A DNA stretch of 36,037 nucleotides from an uncultured Alphaproteobacteria bacterium. Lineage in GTDB: Bacteria; Pseudomonadota; Alphaproteobacteria; Caulobacterales; Caulobacteraceae. The translations under genes and the position numbers were made by a program. The DNA is taken from the NCBI GenBank assembly GCA_903909375.1, contig CAIVVM010000026.1:1-36037 (forward strand). The letters are read 5' to 3'. Of the stretch, positions 8,276 to 16,277 are shown piece by piece (the first letter of the stretch is position 1; each line of letters starts with the position of its first letter). The notes beneath the pieces were generated by a model, which saw only the letters and a program-made list of their open reading frames with translations, had not been told where the DNA came from and searched no databases.

Positions 8276-9916
8276 ATGAAGGCACTGATGCAGGACTGGT
8301 CGATGACCCTCGACAAGATCCTCGACCACGCCGCGCGCTGGCACGGCGACCGTGAAGTGATCACCCGCTCGGTGGAAGGGCCCATCGTGCGGGCCGCCTA
8401 CGCCGACATCCACGCCGGCGCCAAGCAGGTGTCGCACGGGCTGCTGGAGGCGGGGGTGAAGCCGGGCGACCGGGTCGCGACCCTGGGCTGGAACAGCAAC
8501 CGGCACCTGGCCGTCTGGTACGGAACTATCGGCATCGGGGCGGTGCTGCATTCGCTGAACCCCCGCCTGTTCCCGGAACAACTGGTCTACATCGTCAACC
8601 ACGCCGGCGACGAGATGCTGTTCGCCGACCCATTCTGCGCGCCGCTGCTGGAAGAGATCCTGCCGCAGTGCCCGACCGTCCGCCGGGTGATCTTCCTGAG
8701 CGATCTGGCGCACACGCCGAACACATCGTTCCCGTCCGAAAGCTATGAGCCTTGGGTCGCCGGCCGGCCGATCGACGCGGCTTGGGGCGGCTTCGACGAG
8801 AACTCGGCCGCAGGCCTCTGCTACACGTCCGGCACCACCGGAAATCCCAAAGGCGTCCTCTACGGGCACCGCTCGAACTACCTGCACACCATGATGTCGC
8901 TGCAGCCGGACGCGCTGAACCTGTCGGCGCGGGACACGGTGCTGCTGATCGTGCCGATGTACCACGCCAACGCCTGGGGGGTGATGTACTCGGCCCCGAT
9001 GGTCGGCGCGAAGCTGGTCCTGCCTGGCCAGAAGATGGACGGTGCGTCGCTGCATGAACTGATCGAGACCGAGGGCGTCACCTACTCCGCCGGCGTACCC
9101 ACCAACTGGCAGATGCTGCTGGCCCACCTGAAGGAGACCCGCGGTAAACTGACCACCCTGCAGCGGGTCACAGTAGGAGGGGCCGCGCTTCCGGAGTCGA
9201 TCATCCTAACCCTACGCGACGATTATGGCGTGGACGTAATCCAGGGCTGGGGCATGACCGAGACGTCGCCGCTGGGGACGGTTTCGGTCCCGTCGTCCAA
9301 GGTGGCGAAGCTGAGCATCGACGAGCAGATCGTCTACAAGCTCAAGCAGGGCCGCCTGCTCTGCAATCTGGACCTCAAGCTAGTGGACGATGAAGACCGG
9401 CGGCTGCCGCACGACGGGACGACCTTCGGCCGGCTGATGATCAAGGGCCCCACGGTCGCCAGCGGTTACTACGGCGATCGGCACGGCGACGCCCTGGACG
9501 ACGAAGGTTTCTTCGACACCGGCGACGTCTCCACAATCGACGCCGACGGCTACATGCAGATCACCGACCGCGCCAAGGATGTCATCAAGTCGGGCGGCGA
9601 ATGGATCAGCTCCATCGACGTGGAGAACTTCGCCATGGGCCACCGCAAGGCGGCACTGTGCGCCGTGATCGGCGTGACCCATCCCAAGTGGGACGAGCGG
9701 CCGATTCTGCTGGTGCAGCTGAAGCCAGGGCAGGCGGCCGAGGGCCACGAGTTCCTCGACTTCCTCGACGGGAAGATCCCCAAGTGGTGGATGCCCGACG
9801 ACGTCGTCTTCGTCGATGAAATCCCGCTAGGGCCGACCGGCAAGATCGACAAGAAGCTGCTGCGCCAGCGGCTGACTGGCTACAGCTTGCCGTTCGACGC
9901 CGCCGTCACGCGGTAG
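8276..9916 (+). CDS. AMP-dependent acyl-CoA synthetase/ligase (medium/long-chain FadD/AlkK-like)
   Basis: 546-residue member of the ANL superfamily. It would activate a carboxylic acid with ATP, forming an acyl-adenylate and then an acyl-CoA thioester. The phosphate-binding motif is [22 protein letters not shown] is the A5-type motif, [15 protein letters not shown] and the following [15 protein letters not shown] are A7/A8 motifs, and the C-terminal catalytic lysine lies in [13 protein letters not shown] precedes the ATG by about 9 bases. Resemblance to the fatty-acid/alkyl-acid branch suggests an acid with an aliphatic or phenylpropanoid side chain. It is headed by a set-1 operator. The 3' end overlaps the convergent FMN reductase by 11 bases. 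Confidence 0.93.
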   Translation: MKALMQDWSMTLDKILDHAARWHGDREVITRSVEGPIVRAAYADIHAGAKQVSHGLLEAGVKPGDRVATLGWNSNRHLAVWYGTIGIGAVLHSLNPRLFPEQLVYIVNHAGDEMLFADPFCAPLLEEILPQCPTVRRVIFLSDLAHTPNTSFPSESYEPWVAGRPIDAAWGGFDENSAAGLCYTSGTTGNPKGVLYGHRSNYLHTMMSLQPDALNLSARDTVLLIVPMYHANAWGVMYSAPMVGAKLVLPGQKMDGASLHELIETEGVTYSAGVPTNWQMLLAHLKETRGKLTTLQRVTVGGAALPESIILTLRDDYGVDVIQGWGMTETSPLGTVSVPSSKVAKLSIDEQIVYKLKQGRLLCNLDLKLVDDEDRRLPHDGTTFGRLMIKGPTVASGYYGDRHGDALDDEGFFDTGDVSTIDADGYMQITDRAKDVIKSGGEWISSIDVENFAMGHRKAALCAVIGVTHPKWDERPILLVQLKPGQAAEGHEFLDFLDGKIPKWWMPDDVVFVDEIPLGPTGKIDKKLLRQRLTGYSLPFDAAVTR

Positions 9917-10493
9917 ACGGCTCCAGGCGTTCGGCCAGGTCAATAACCCCCGCCACCAGCCCGCCCAGCAGTTGCGCTGGCAGGGCGTCCTTGAGGGCTC
10001 CGGCGTCGTCGAAAGCTGCGTGCGCGGCGGGGATCAGCACCTGCTCCGTCGCCACCACGGTCTGGATGGTCCCTAGGATCTGGCGCAGGTGCGTTACACC
10101 GCGCAGGCCTCCGAACGGACTCATGGAGGCACCCAGCAAGCCGGCGACCTTACCGCGGAATGCGCTCAGCGCGACCATGCTCTCGCCGTCTGTCGGACGC
10201 GTAGCCCAGTCGATGGCGTTCTTCAGCACGCCGGAGACGGAACCATTGTACTCCGGAGAGGCTATCAGGAAGCCATGGTGGGCCAGGAACAACGCCTTTA
10301 GTTCCCGCGCCTTCGCGGGGAAAGCCGAGGCCTCCAGATCTCCGTCATAGAGCGGCAGGTCGAAGTCCTTCAGCCGGATCGACATCACCTCCGCGCCTCG
10401 CGACCGGGCTTCCGCGACCGCCAGATCGAGCAGGGCCTGGTTCAGCGAACCAGTGCGGGTGCTGCCCGCGAAAGCGAGGAGTTTGACGATCAT
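9906..10493 (-). CDS. NAD(P)H-dependent FMN reductase
   Basis: 195-residue flavodoxin-fold reductase. The N-terminal FMN phosphate loop is visible as FAGSTRTGSLNQ, and SPEYNGSVSGVLKNAIDW near residues 79-96 is the signature of the NADPH-dependent FMN reductase family. It would reduce FMN with NAD(P)H and could supply reduced flavin to the monooxygenase at 4984-6231, although the two genes are 3.7 kb apart. It follows the set-1-associated marR gene by 20 bases on the same strand, so the two are probably co-transcribed. AGGA lies about 9 bases before the ATG. Confidence 0.9.
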   Translation of the reverse strand: MIVKLLAFAGSTRTGSLNQALLDLAVAEARSRGAEVMSIRLKDFDLPLYDGDLEASAFPAKARELKALFLAHHGFLIASPEYNGSVSGVLKNAIDWATRPTDGESMVALSAFRGKVAGLLGASMSPFGGLRGVTHLRQILGTIQTVVATEQVLIPAAHAAFDDAGALKDALPAQLLGGLVAGVIDLAERLEPSTA

Positions 10494-10513
10494 CTTTAGG
10501 GTCCTGTCGCCGC

Positions 10514-11044
10514 TCAGGCGGCGCTGTCGGTGGGGGTTTCTTCGTCAGCGTCAATAGCGAGGTTGCGCCCGACCTGGGTCAGGGCCTTGCGCAGGATGTC
10601 GATCTCGGTGGACGTCAGGCCGGCCAGGGCCACGGCGTTGACCTCGGCTACGGCCGGCAGGAGGGTCGCCTCCAGCGCCCGCGCCTCGGGGGTCAGGAAC
10701 ACATGCACCTTGCGCCGGTCCTCGACGCTCTTCTGGCGCGTGACGAAGCCGCTGCGTTCGAGGCTTTTCAGGGCAATCACCGTCGTCGGCTCACGCATCC
10801 CGACCCGGCGCGACAGCTCGCGCTGGGTCAGGCCGTCCTCGCGCCACAGGACGCGCAGGAACCGCCACTGGCCGCTGGACACCCCGTGAGGCGAGGTGCG
10901 AACCTCAAGAGCTCGCGAAAAAGCGCGGAACGCGATGCGGGTCAGGTAGCCGATGCTGTTGGTGGGGTCGGCGTAGAGTTGGATTTCGCTCATCCCATGA
11001 CCATTCCATTCCGGCTGCCGCTCGGCAATCGCTTCCGTTGACAT
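10514..11044 (-). CDS. MarR-family transcriptional regulator (first type)
   Basis: 176-residue winged-helix protein. The DNA-binding domain runs from LTQRELSRRVGMREPTTVIA through SLERSGFVTRQKS to the wing EDRRKVHVFLT. Acidic and polar tails extend both ends. Its promoter region, shared with the divergent MetE-like gene, contains the most complete palindrome of the set-1 family (TAGATAG-N4-CTAACTA). This is the classical arrangement for an autoregulating MarR repressor and makes it the best candidate to control all five set-1 sites. Ligand unknown. An internal ATG at codon 17 could be an alternative start. Probably co-transcribed with the FMN reductase. Confidence 0.9.
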   Translation of the reverse strand: MSTEAIAERQPEWNGHGMSEIQLYADPTNSIGYLTRIAFRAFSRALEVRTSPHGVSSGQWRFLRVLWREDGLTQRELSRRVGMREPTTVIALKSLERSGFVTRQKSVEDRRKVHVFLTPEARALEATLLPAVAEVNAVALAGLTSTEIDILRKALTQVGRNLAIDADEETPTDSAA

Positions 11045-11067
11045 ACCGCCGACGGGTTTCTACGAAA

Positions 11068-11085
11068 TAGATAGCATTCTAACTA
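11068..11085. promoter_or_regulatory. Set-1 operator in the marR / metE-like divergent promoter
   Basis: TAGATAG-CATT-CTAACTA is a 7-4-7 inverted repeat with a single mismatch between arms, and is the most symmetrical member of set 1. It lies 16 bases before the MetE-like ATG and 23 bases before the divergent marR ATG, so a bound dimer could block both promoters. TAGNTAG-type palindromes fit MarR-family operators. Confidence 0.7.
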
Positions 11086-11101
11086 ATTTGGGAATCCCGC
11101 G

Positions 11102-12154
11102 ATGTCGCTCTTAGGCCTGCCACTGCTGCCGACGACCATCGTGGGCAGTTACCCCCAGCCCGATTGGCTGATCGACCGGGAGGGCCTGAAGTCGCGCCTG
11201 CCGCCCCGCGTACGCGCCAAGGAGCTTTGGCGCATCCCCGAGGTGCTGCTGGCCGACGCCCAGGAGGCCGCCACACTGATGGCAATCAGCGACCAGAAAC
11301 TTGCCGGCATCCACATCATCGGCGATGGCGAGATGCGTCGGGAGAGCTATTCCAACCGCCTGGCGACGGCGCTCGCAGGCATCGACATCGACATCCCCGG
11401 CCAGGCAATGGATCGGACCGGCGCCATGAACCCGGTGCCACGCGTGGCCGGTCCGATCCGCCGCACCGGCCCCATCGAGGCGCAGGACGCGACCTTCCTG
11501 AAGGTCCGCGCCGGCGCGCCGGTGAAGATAACCATCCCCGGCCCCTTCACGATGACCCAGCAGGCGCAGAATGACTACTATCCGGACGCGCGTGCGCTCG
11601 CGATGGACTATGCCGACGCAGTCAACGCCGAGGCTCGCGACCTGTTCGCCGCCGGCGTCGACATCGTCCAGCTGGACGAACCCTACCTGCAGGCCAAGGC
11701 CGACGAGGCCCGCAGCTTCGCCATCGAGGCGATAAACCGGGCAGTGAAGGGGGTGGGCGGTCTGACCGCCCTGCACATCTGCTTCGGCTACGCCTATGTC
11801 CACAAGGGCGCGACCAAGCCCGGCGGCTATGCGTTCCTGCAGGAGCTGGAAGCGTCGGACGTCGACATTATCTCAATCGAGGCGGCCCAGCCCAACCTCG
11901 ACCCCTCGATCCTGCGCGAGCTGCCTTCGAAGTACATCATGTATGGCGTTATCGACCTCAATGACCCCGGCGTTGAGAGCGCCGAGACGGTTGCCGCCCG
12001 CATCCGCCGGGCCCTGCCTTTCATCGACGCCGAGCGCCTGATCGTCGCGCCCGACTGCGGCATGAAATACCAGAGCCGCGAGGTCGCCTTCGGTAAGCTC
12101 AAGGCCATGGCCGACGGCGCGGCGATCGTGCGACGGGAGCTGACGGGCGCGTAG
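11102..12154 (+). CDS. Core-MetE-like zinc-dependent methyltransferase (cobalamin-independent methionine synthase C-terminal domain)
   Basis: 350 residues corresponding only to the catalytic half of MetE; the N-terminal half of the classical ~750-residue enzyme is absent. The four expected zinc ligands are present: His225 and Cys227 in LHICFGY, Glu260 in ISIEAAQ, and Cys319 in APDCGMK. VGSYPQP near the N-terminus and QLDEPYL (residues 190-196) are further family signatures. MetE-fold enzymes move a methyl or alkyl group onto a thiol; relatives include core methionine synthases and epoxyalkane:coenzyme M transferase. In this catabolic setting, under a set-1 operator, it may accept a methyl group released by demethylation or attach a thiol to an intermediate. 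It need not make methionine. The acceptor is unknown. Confidence 0.85.
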   Translation: MSLLGLPLLPTTIVGSYPQPDWLIDREGLKSRLPPRVRAKELWRIPEVLLADAQEAATLMAISDQKLAGIHIIGDGEMRRESYSNRLATALAGIDIDIPGQAMDRTGAMNPVPRVAGPIRRTGPIEAQDATFLKVRAGAPVKITIPGPFTMTQQAQNDYYPDARALAMDYADAVNAEARDLFAAGVDIVQLDEPYLQAKADEARSFAIEAINRAVKGVGGLTALHICFGYAYVHKGATKPGGYAFLQELEASDVDIISIEAAQPNLDPSILRELPSKYIMYGVIDLNDPGVESAETVAARIRRALPFIDAERLIVAPDCGMKYQSREVAFGKLKAMADGAAIVRRELTGA

Positions 12155-12175
12155 ACCAAGTTTTCACTCAGAGCA

Positions 12176-12871
12176 TCACCCGAGCCAGGCCCTCAAAATC
12201 CGATTCACCTCGTGCGGTGCTTCAAGCATCGGCAGGTGGCCGCAATCTGCGATCACCTTCAGCCTGGACTCCGGGACGGCAGCCAGAATTTCGTCCTGAT
12301 GCTCCTGGGTCGTGATACCGTCGTGGTCGCCGCGGATCAGCAGGGTGGGAACATCGATCGCCTCCAGAGAAGGCCGACTGTCCTCGCGACTCATGATCGC
12401 GCGCTGCTGACCGAGAAAGGTATCGGGGCCTGTATCGGCAGCCATCTTGCGGATTACATCCAACAAGGCCTCGTCGCCGCGCCGGTCGGGGTCGACCAGC
12501 ATCGGGATGCGTTCTTCAACTACGCCAGGGAAGTTTCCGGCTTCGACCAGCCGGATGTAGCCCTGGCGGCGCACAGTCTGGGCAGGGCCGTCATTGGGGG
12601 CCAGCGTGGCAATGAGGACCAGACTGATCACACGCTCTGGCGCGTGACGCATGACTTCGAAGGCGGTGAAACCGCCCATGGCGTGGGCCACCAGATGGAA
12701 CCGCGATGGCGCCGCAGCAAGCAGGCGGGCCGCCATGTCAGCGATGTTGTCGTCTTGGGTGTGGTCGGCGACCTGAAGGTCGTAGTCTAGAGACAGCGCG
12801 GCGATTTGTGGCGACCAGACAGCGTCGGTGAGCAGCTGACCAGAAGCAAAAACGACGGTCGAACGGGCCAT
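12176..12871 (-). CDS. Alpha/beta-hydrolase-fold protein lacking the nucleophile serine
   Basis: 231 residues with a clear alpha/beta-hydrolase fold, but the nucleophile elbow that is normally GHSMGG reads AHAMGG: codon 64 is GCC (alanine). The other expected residues remain: Asp182/Asp184 in RGDHDG and His212 in DCGHLPM. It is therefore unlikely to be an ordinary serine hydrolase. It may be a lyase, decarboxylase-like or cofactor-free oxygenase-like member, or a binding protein. It is the last gene of the four-gene kinase-enolase-dehydrogenase operon; its ATG overlaps the dehydrogenase stop by one base (TGATG), so translation is coupled and loss by drift is less likely. It converges with the MetE-like gene across a 21-base gap. 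Confidence 0.8.
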   Translation of the reverse strand: MARSTVVFASGQLLTDAVWSPQIAALSLDYDLQVADHTQDDNIADMAARLLAAAPSRFHLVAHAMGGFTAFEVMRHAPERVISLVLIATLAPNDGPAQTVRRQGYIRLVEAGNFPGVVEERIPMLVDPDRRGDEALLDVIRKMAADTGPDTFLGQQRAIMSREDSRPSLEAIDVPTLLIRGDHDGITTQEHQDEILAAVPESRLKVIADCGHLPMLEAPHEVNRILRAWLG

Positions 12872-13818
12872 CAGACCACCCGGTTCAAGATGGATTCGCC
12901 GTCCGCCACGCGACGGCAGTTCTCGAAGGCGACGGCAAGGCTGCGGTCCAGGGTCTCCGGCGTCAGCCAGGCCATGTGCGGCGCGGCCACGACCGTCGGC
13001 AAGGCCAGCAGTGGGTTGGCGGGATCCACCGGTTCTTGCGCGAACACATCGAGCCCGGCACCGCGCAGGTGGCCGGATTTGAGCGCGGCCGCCAGTGCCG
13101 CCTCGTCCACCAACCCGCCGCGCGCGGTGTTGATCAGGATGGCGCCCGGCTTCATCGCCGCCAGCGCCTCCGCGTTGATCAACCTCTCGGTTTCTGCCGT
13201 CAGGGGTACGTGCAGGGACACGATGTCTGCCTGCTCCAGCAAGGTAGGCAGGTCCATGAACTGCCCCGGCAAGTCAGGTTTGGCCGACCGGGCCGCGTAG
13301 ATGACCCTGGCACCCAGCACCTCTAGCGCGGAGCCCAGGCGCGAGGGTGAAGCCCCATAGCCCACGAACCCCACCGTGCGGCCGCAAAGCTCGCCTACAC
13401 CGTCCATCAGGCCCAGGTCCGGCGACCAGCCCTCGCCGCGACGGGTCAGCGGGTCGAGGTAGGACAACCGTCGCAGCACAGCTAACATCAGGGCCAGTGT
13501 CATCTCGGCGACCGCCTGGCTGTTGGTTCCCGGCATGTTGGCGACCGCGACGCCACCCGCCTTGCAGGCCTCCAGGTCGATGGTGTTGACGCCCACACCC
13601 AACTTCTGGACCAGCTTGAGGCGCGGTCCAGCGGCGATCATCGCGGCGGTCACCGGTTTCAATACGTGCAACAGGACGTCGGCATCGGCAATCTCGCGGA
13701 CGAACCCCAGCTCGTCGGTCTCGTCGACCACGACGGCGTCAACTCTGGCCAAAACAGCGGAATGGGCCAGGGCCGCGCGAAATCCATCGCTGGCGCGGTA
13801 GTGCAGCACCGCCTTCAT
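12871..13818 (-). CDS. D-isomer-specific 2-hydroxyacid dehydrogenase
   Basis: 315 residues. It has the NAD(P)-binding Rossmann domain and the three catalytic residues of the family: Arg in NTARGG, Glu in FAQEPV and His in APHMAW. It would interconvert a 2-oxoacid and a D-2-hydroxyacid. The dinucleotide loop is FVGYGASPSRLG instead of the common GxGxxG form, typical of a sub-branch and not obviously inactivating. The 5' end overlaps the enolase stop by four bases (ATGA), indicating coupled translation. Kinase, enolase-like protein and hydroxyacid dehydrogenase together recall hydroxypyruvate-glycerate-phosphoglycerate-PEP chemistry, but the enolase is too divergent to assume those substrates. 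Confidence 0.9.
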   Translation of the reverse strand: MKAVLHYRASDGFRAALAHSAVLARVDAVVVDETDELGFVREIADADVLLHVLKPVTAAMIAAGPRLKLVQKLGVGVNTIDLEACKAGGVAVANMPGTNSQAVAEMTLALMLAVLRRLSYLDPLTRRGEGWSPDLGLMDGVGELCGRTVGFVGYGASPSRLGSALEVLGARVIYAARSAKPDLPGQFMDLPTLLEQADIVSLHVPLTAETERLINAEALAAMKPGAILINTARGGLVDEAALAAALKSGHLRGAGLDVFAQEPVDPANPLLALPTVVAAPHMAWLTPETLDRSLAVAFENCRRVADGESILNRVV

Positions 13819-15113
13819 CCCAGCGCCTCGCGGACCGACGGCGCGAACGCCGATGTTCCGGCGAAGACGGCCTCGGCGCCCATGGACTCCTCGATCCGCA
13901 AAAGTTCATTCCACTTGGCCATCCGTTCCGAGCGGGCGAAGCTACCAACCTTCAGCTGGCCGGCGTCCCAGCCCACCGCAAGGTGGGTTATGCTGACGTC
14001 CTCGGTCTCACCCGAGCGGGCCGAGACAATGGTGCCCCATCCTAACGCCTTGGCCGCGTCCAGCGCCGCCCTGGCTTTTGTGAGCGTGCCCGCCTGGTTG
14101 ACTTTGACGAGCACGGCATTGCCTGCACCCACCGCCGCCGCGCGCCGCACCCGGTCCGCGTCAGTTACCAGAATATCGTCGCCGATCAGCTGGGTGGTCT
14201 GGCCGAAGTCGGCGGTGGCTAGGGCGAAGCCGTCCAAGTCATCCTGCGAGACCGGGTCCTCGATGGACAGGATCGGATAGCGTCGTACCCAGTCGGCGAC
14301 CCGCTCGACCATCTGGGCGCTGGAGAAATCCGCATCGTCCAGGCCCAGCCTGTAACGTCCATCGGCGTGAAGTTCGTTGGCGGCGACATCCAGCGAGATG
14401 AACACGTCTTCTCCTGGACGATGGCCCGAACGCTCGATGGCCTGGACCAGCGCATCGAGGGCGTCCTCGTTGGAGGCAAACATCGGCCACCAGCCGCCCT
14501 CGTCGGCGGCGCCGGCCAGACGGCCGGTGTCAGTCATCAGCTTTCCGGCGGCGCGGAACACATCTGCGGTGATCTCGAAAGCCTGCCGGACGCATTCGGC
14601 CCTCGGGGTCATGATCATGAAGTCCTGCACGTCGGTGCGATGGCCCGCATGGGCCCCGCCACCGAAGATCTGGATCTCCGGCAACGGTATCCGCACCTTT
14701 TTGCCTTCCGCCAACAGCGCCCAGCGCGGCAAACCCGATCCCGCCGCCGCCGCGTCCAGCAGCGCAAGCGACACCGCCACAATGGCGTTGGCACCCAACC
14801 GCGATAGGTTTGTGGTCCCGTCGAGCGTAGTCAGGGCCGCATCCAACCCGGCCTGGTCAACGGCGTTGCGTCCCGCCAGCAGGGTTGCAATCTCGCCATT
14901 CACCGCCGCCACGGCGCGGTCCACTCCCAAGCCGCCAAAACGTTCGCCGCCATCGCGCAGTTCCCACGCCTCATGCGCGCCCATCGACGCGCCGGCCGGG
15001 GCGCAGGCGCGGCCGAACGCTCCGCCCGCCAGGTTCACCTCCGCCTCGACCGTGGGCCGGCCTCGGGAATCCCAGATCTGTCGCCCGCGAACCGTCGTGA
15101 TCGTGGTCTTCAT
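13815..15113 (-). CDS. Divergent enolase-superfamily protein (enolase paralogue)
   Basis: 432 residues, full enolase length. Many catalytic positions survive: Glu205 in ADEGG, metal ligands Asp242, Glu285 and Asp312, Lys337 in LVKVNQAGT, and Lys388 in QLKVGS. Several normally invariant sites are changed. The HRSGETED signature reads ARSGETED (His to Ala365), QEFMI reads QDFMI (Glu to Asp164), and the mobile loop SGASTG reads AGASMG. It can probably still bind magnesium and abstract an alpha proton, but its substrate likely differs from 2-phosphoglycerate. It is coupled by four-base overlaps to the kinase before it and the dehydrogenase after it. A role on a phosphorylated hydroxyacid made by the kinase is a reasonable inference. 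It is unlikely to be the glycolytic enolase of the cell. Confidence 0.88.
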   Translation of the reverse strand: MKTTITTVRGRQIWDSRGRPTVEAEVNLAGGAFGRACAPAGASMGAHEAWELRDGGERFGGLGVDRAVAAVNGEIATLLAGRNAVDQAGLDAALTTLDGTTNLSRLGANAIVAVSLALLDAAAAGSGLPRWALLAEGKKVRIPLPEIQIFGGGAHAGHRTDVQDFMIMTPRAECVRQAFEITADVFRAAGKLMTDTGRLAGAADEGGWWPMFASNEDALDALVQAIERSGHRPGEDVFISLDVAANELHADGRYRLGLDDADFSSAQMVERVADWVRRYPILSIEDPVSQDDLDGFALATADFGQTTQLIGDDILVTDADRVRRAAAVGAGNAVLVKVNQAGTLTKARAALDAAKALGWGTIVSARSGETEDVSITHLAVGWDAGQLKVGSFARSERMAKWNELLRIEESMGAEAVFAGTSAFAPSVREALG

Positions 15114-16111
15114 CGCGCCCGTCGCCCCTCAATCCATACCGCCGCCACCCCCGCCATCGTCGCGGGGGGCTTTGAAATCAGCGCCCGGGCGGTGGTACGC
15201 ACGAACGCACAATCTTCCGGCAGCTGAAGATAGTCCGCCGGTGATTTGCCATCGACGCGAGCCAGCAGGATCGCTGCCGTCAACTGGGCCGCCCGTGCCT
15301 CGATGGCCGCGACCGGTTCCCAATCGACACCAGCCAGGTAGGTCCGGTGTAATGCTGAATAACTCTCCAGATAAGCGTCAGCATGGGCGGGCTTCCAGAC
15401 CATTTTCAGCAACAGGTGCGCGGAACAGAAGGCCAGATCGAATGCGGGATCGCCGTACCAGGCGCACTCGGCGTCGAGCAACACCGGGCCAACCGGGCCA
15501 TGCAGGATGTTCTTGGGGCTGACGTCGCCATGCACCAGCGATTTCCGCGTCGCCGCCGTGCGATCAGCAAGGGCGATCAGCCGTTCAGACAGGTCCGGAT
15601 GTGCGCCCGCCAGATGGCGGAGAAACGGGGCCAGTCGCAGATCTTCGAAAAGGGCGGTGGTGGGGAAGCGGCTGGCGATCTCGTCGACGCCGGCGCAGCC
15701 TGCGTGGATGGCAACCACCAGGGCACCGACCTGCCCCGCGAACGCCGGATCGACGTGTCCGTCGGCAAGGTCCTGTTTCCAGACCGGATGGGTCGCCGGG
15801 TCAAAGAACGACATGACGAACAGGTGCGCCTCGGGTGCCTCGTACAACACGGTGGGCACGGCGGCGCCTGCGAAGGGACGGACAGTCCGCAGCCACTCGA
15901 CCTCATAGTGCGACCGCTCCACCGGTGCCCGCCAGTCCGCCGCCACCCGCAGCTTCGGCAGGGCCCGTTTCACACAGACCGGACCTTCAGCGGTCTGAAG
16001 CCTGAACACGTCGCTGGACACGCCACCGGCCATGGGCTCTAGGGCCGGGGGCGAGTCGGACAGGAACCCACCCGCCCGCAGCACATCAAGAATTCGGTCG
16101 TCGACTGGCAC
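15110..16111 (-). CDS. APH/choline-kinase-fold small-molecule kinase
   Basis: 333 residues of the aminoglycoside-phosphotransferase fold. Lys48 (VCVKRA) is the likely ATP-binding lysine, LVHGDVSPKNIL (His194, Asp196, Asn201) is the catalytic loop, and LLDAECAWYGDPAFDLA carries the metal-binding Asp213. The family phosphorylates hydroxyls of diverse small molecules, and the motif also resembles methylthioribose kinase. As first gene of the operon with the enolase-like protein it probably phosphorylates a pathway intermediate rather than conferring antibiotic resistance. The start is a GTG only 7 bases from a set-1 operator and has no ribosome-binding site, suggesting a leaderless or nearly leaderless transcript. 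Confidence 0.87.
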   Translation of the reverse strand: MPVDDRILDVLRAGGFLSDSPPALEPMAGGVSSDVFRLQTAEGPVCVKRALPKLRVAADWRAPVERSHYEVEWLRTVRPFAGAAVPTVLYEAPEAHLFVMSFFDPATHPVWKQDLADGHVDPAFAGQVGALVVAIHAGCAGVDEIASRFPTTALFEDLRLAPFLRHLAGAHPDLSERLIALADRTAATRKSLVHGDVSPKNILHGPVGPVLLDAECAWYGDPAFDLAFCSAHLLLKMVWKPAHADAYLESYSALHRTYLAGVDWEPVAAIEARAAQLTAAILLARVDGKSPADYLQLPEDCAFVRTTARALISKPPATMAGVAAVWIEGRRAR

Positions 16112-16117
16112 GTTCGA

Positions 16118-16134
16118 ATAGTTAGAAGGCTAAG
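16118..16134 (-). promoter_or_regulatory. Set-1 operator/promoter before the kinase-enolase operon
   Basis: The minus strand reads CTTAGCCTTCTAACTAT, 15 of 17 matches to the copy before the Rieske gene. If TAACTA is the -10 element, transcription would begin close to the GTG start at 16111. No consensus -35 is visible at normal spacing. Confidence 0.65.
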
Positions 16135-16186
16135 TGAACCGGGTCCAGCCACCGTTGCGGTATGTGCTGTCCAAATGACCTGAATC

Positions 16187-16201
16187 GTCAATCAAATTGA
16201 C
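16187..16201 (+). promoter_or_regulatory. Set-2 operator before the VOC dioxygenase
   Basis: Perfect inverted repeat GTCAA-TCAAA-TTGAC, extended by one further pair (C at 16186, G at 16202). Its right arm forms TTGACG (16197-16202), a near-consensus -35, followed after 17 bases by TTTACT as a possible -10. The VOC ATG follows 76 bases later. Confidence 0.7.
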
Positions 16202-16277
16202 GCCTGACTTTTGGAAGCGTTTACTGCAGGCCAGGAATGTGGATGGGCGACCCCAAGCCCGCGCTCAGGAGGCTATC

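Noticed and set aside
12871..15113. Phosphonate (phosphinothricin-like) biosynthesis suggested by an enolase-like plus dehydrogenase pair
   Set aside because: No phosphoenolpyruvate mutase or other phosphonate gene is present, and the regulatory links are to catabolic genes.
15110..16111. Aminoglycoside resistance gene
   Set aside because: Only the general kinase fold is shared; it is embedded by overlaps in a metabolic operon.
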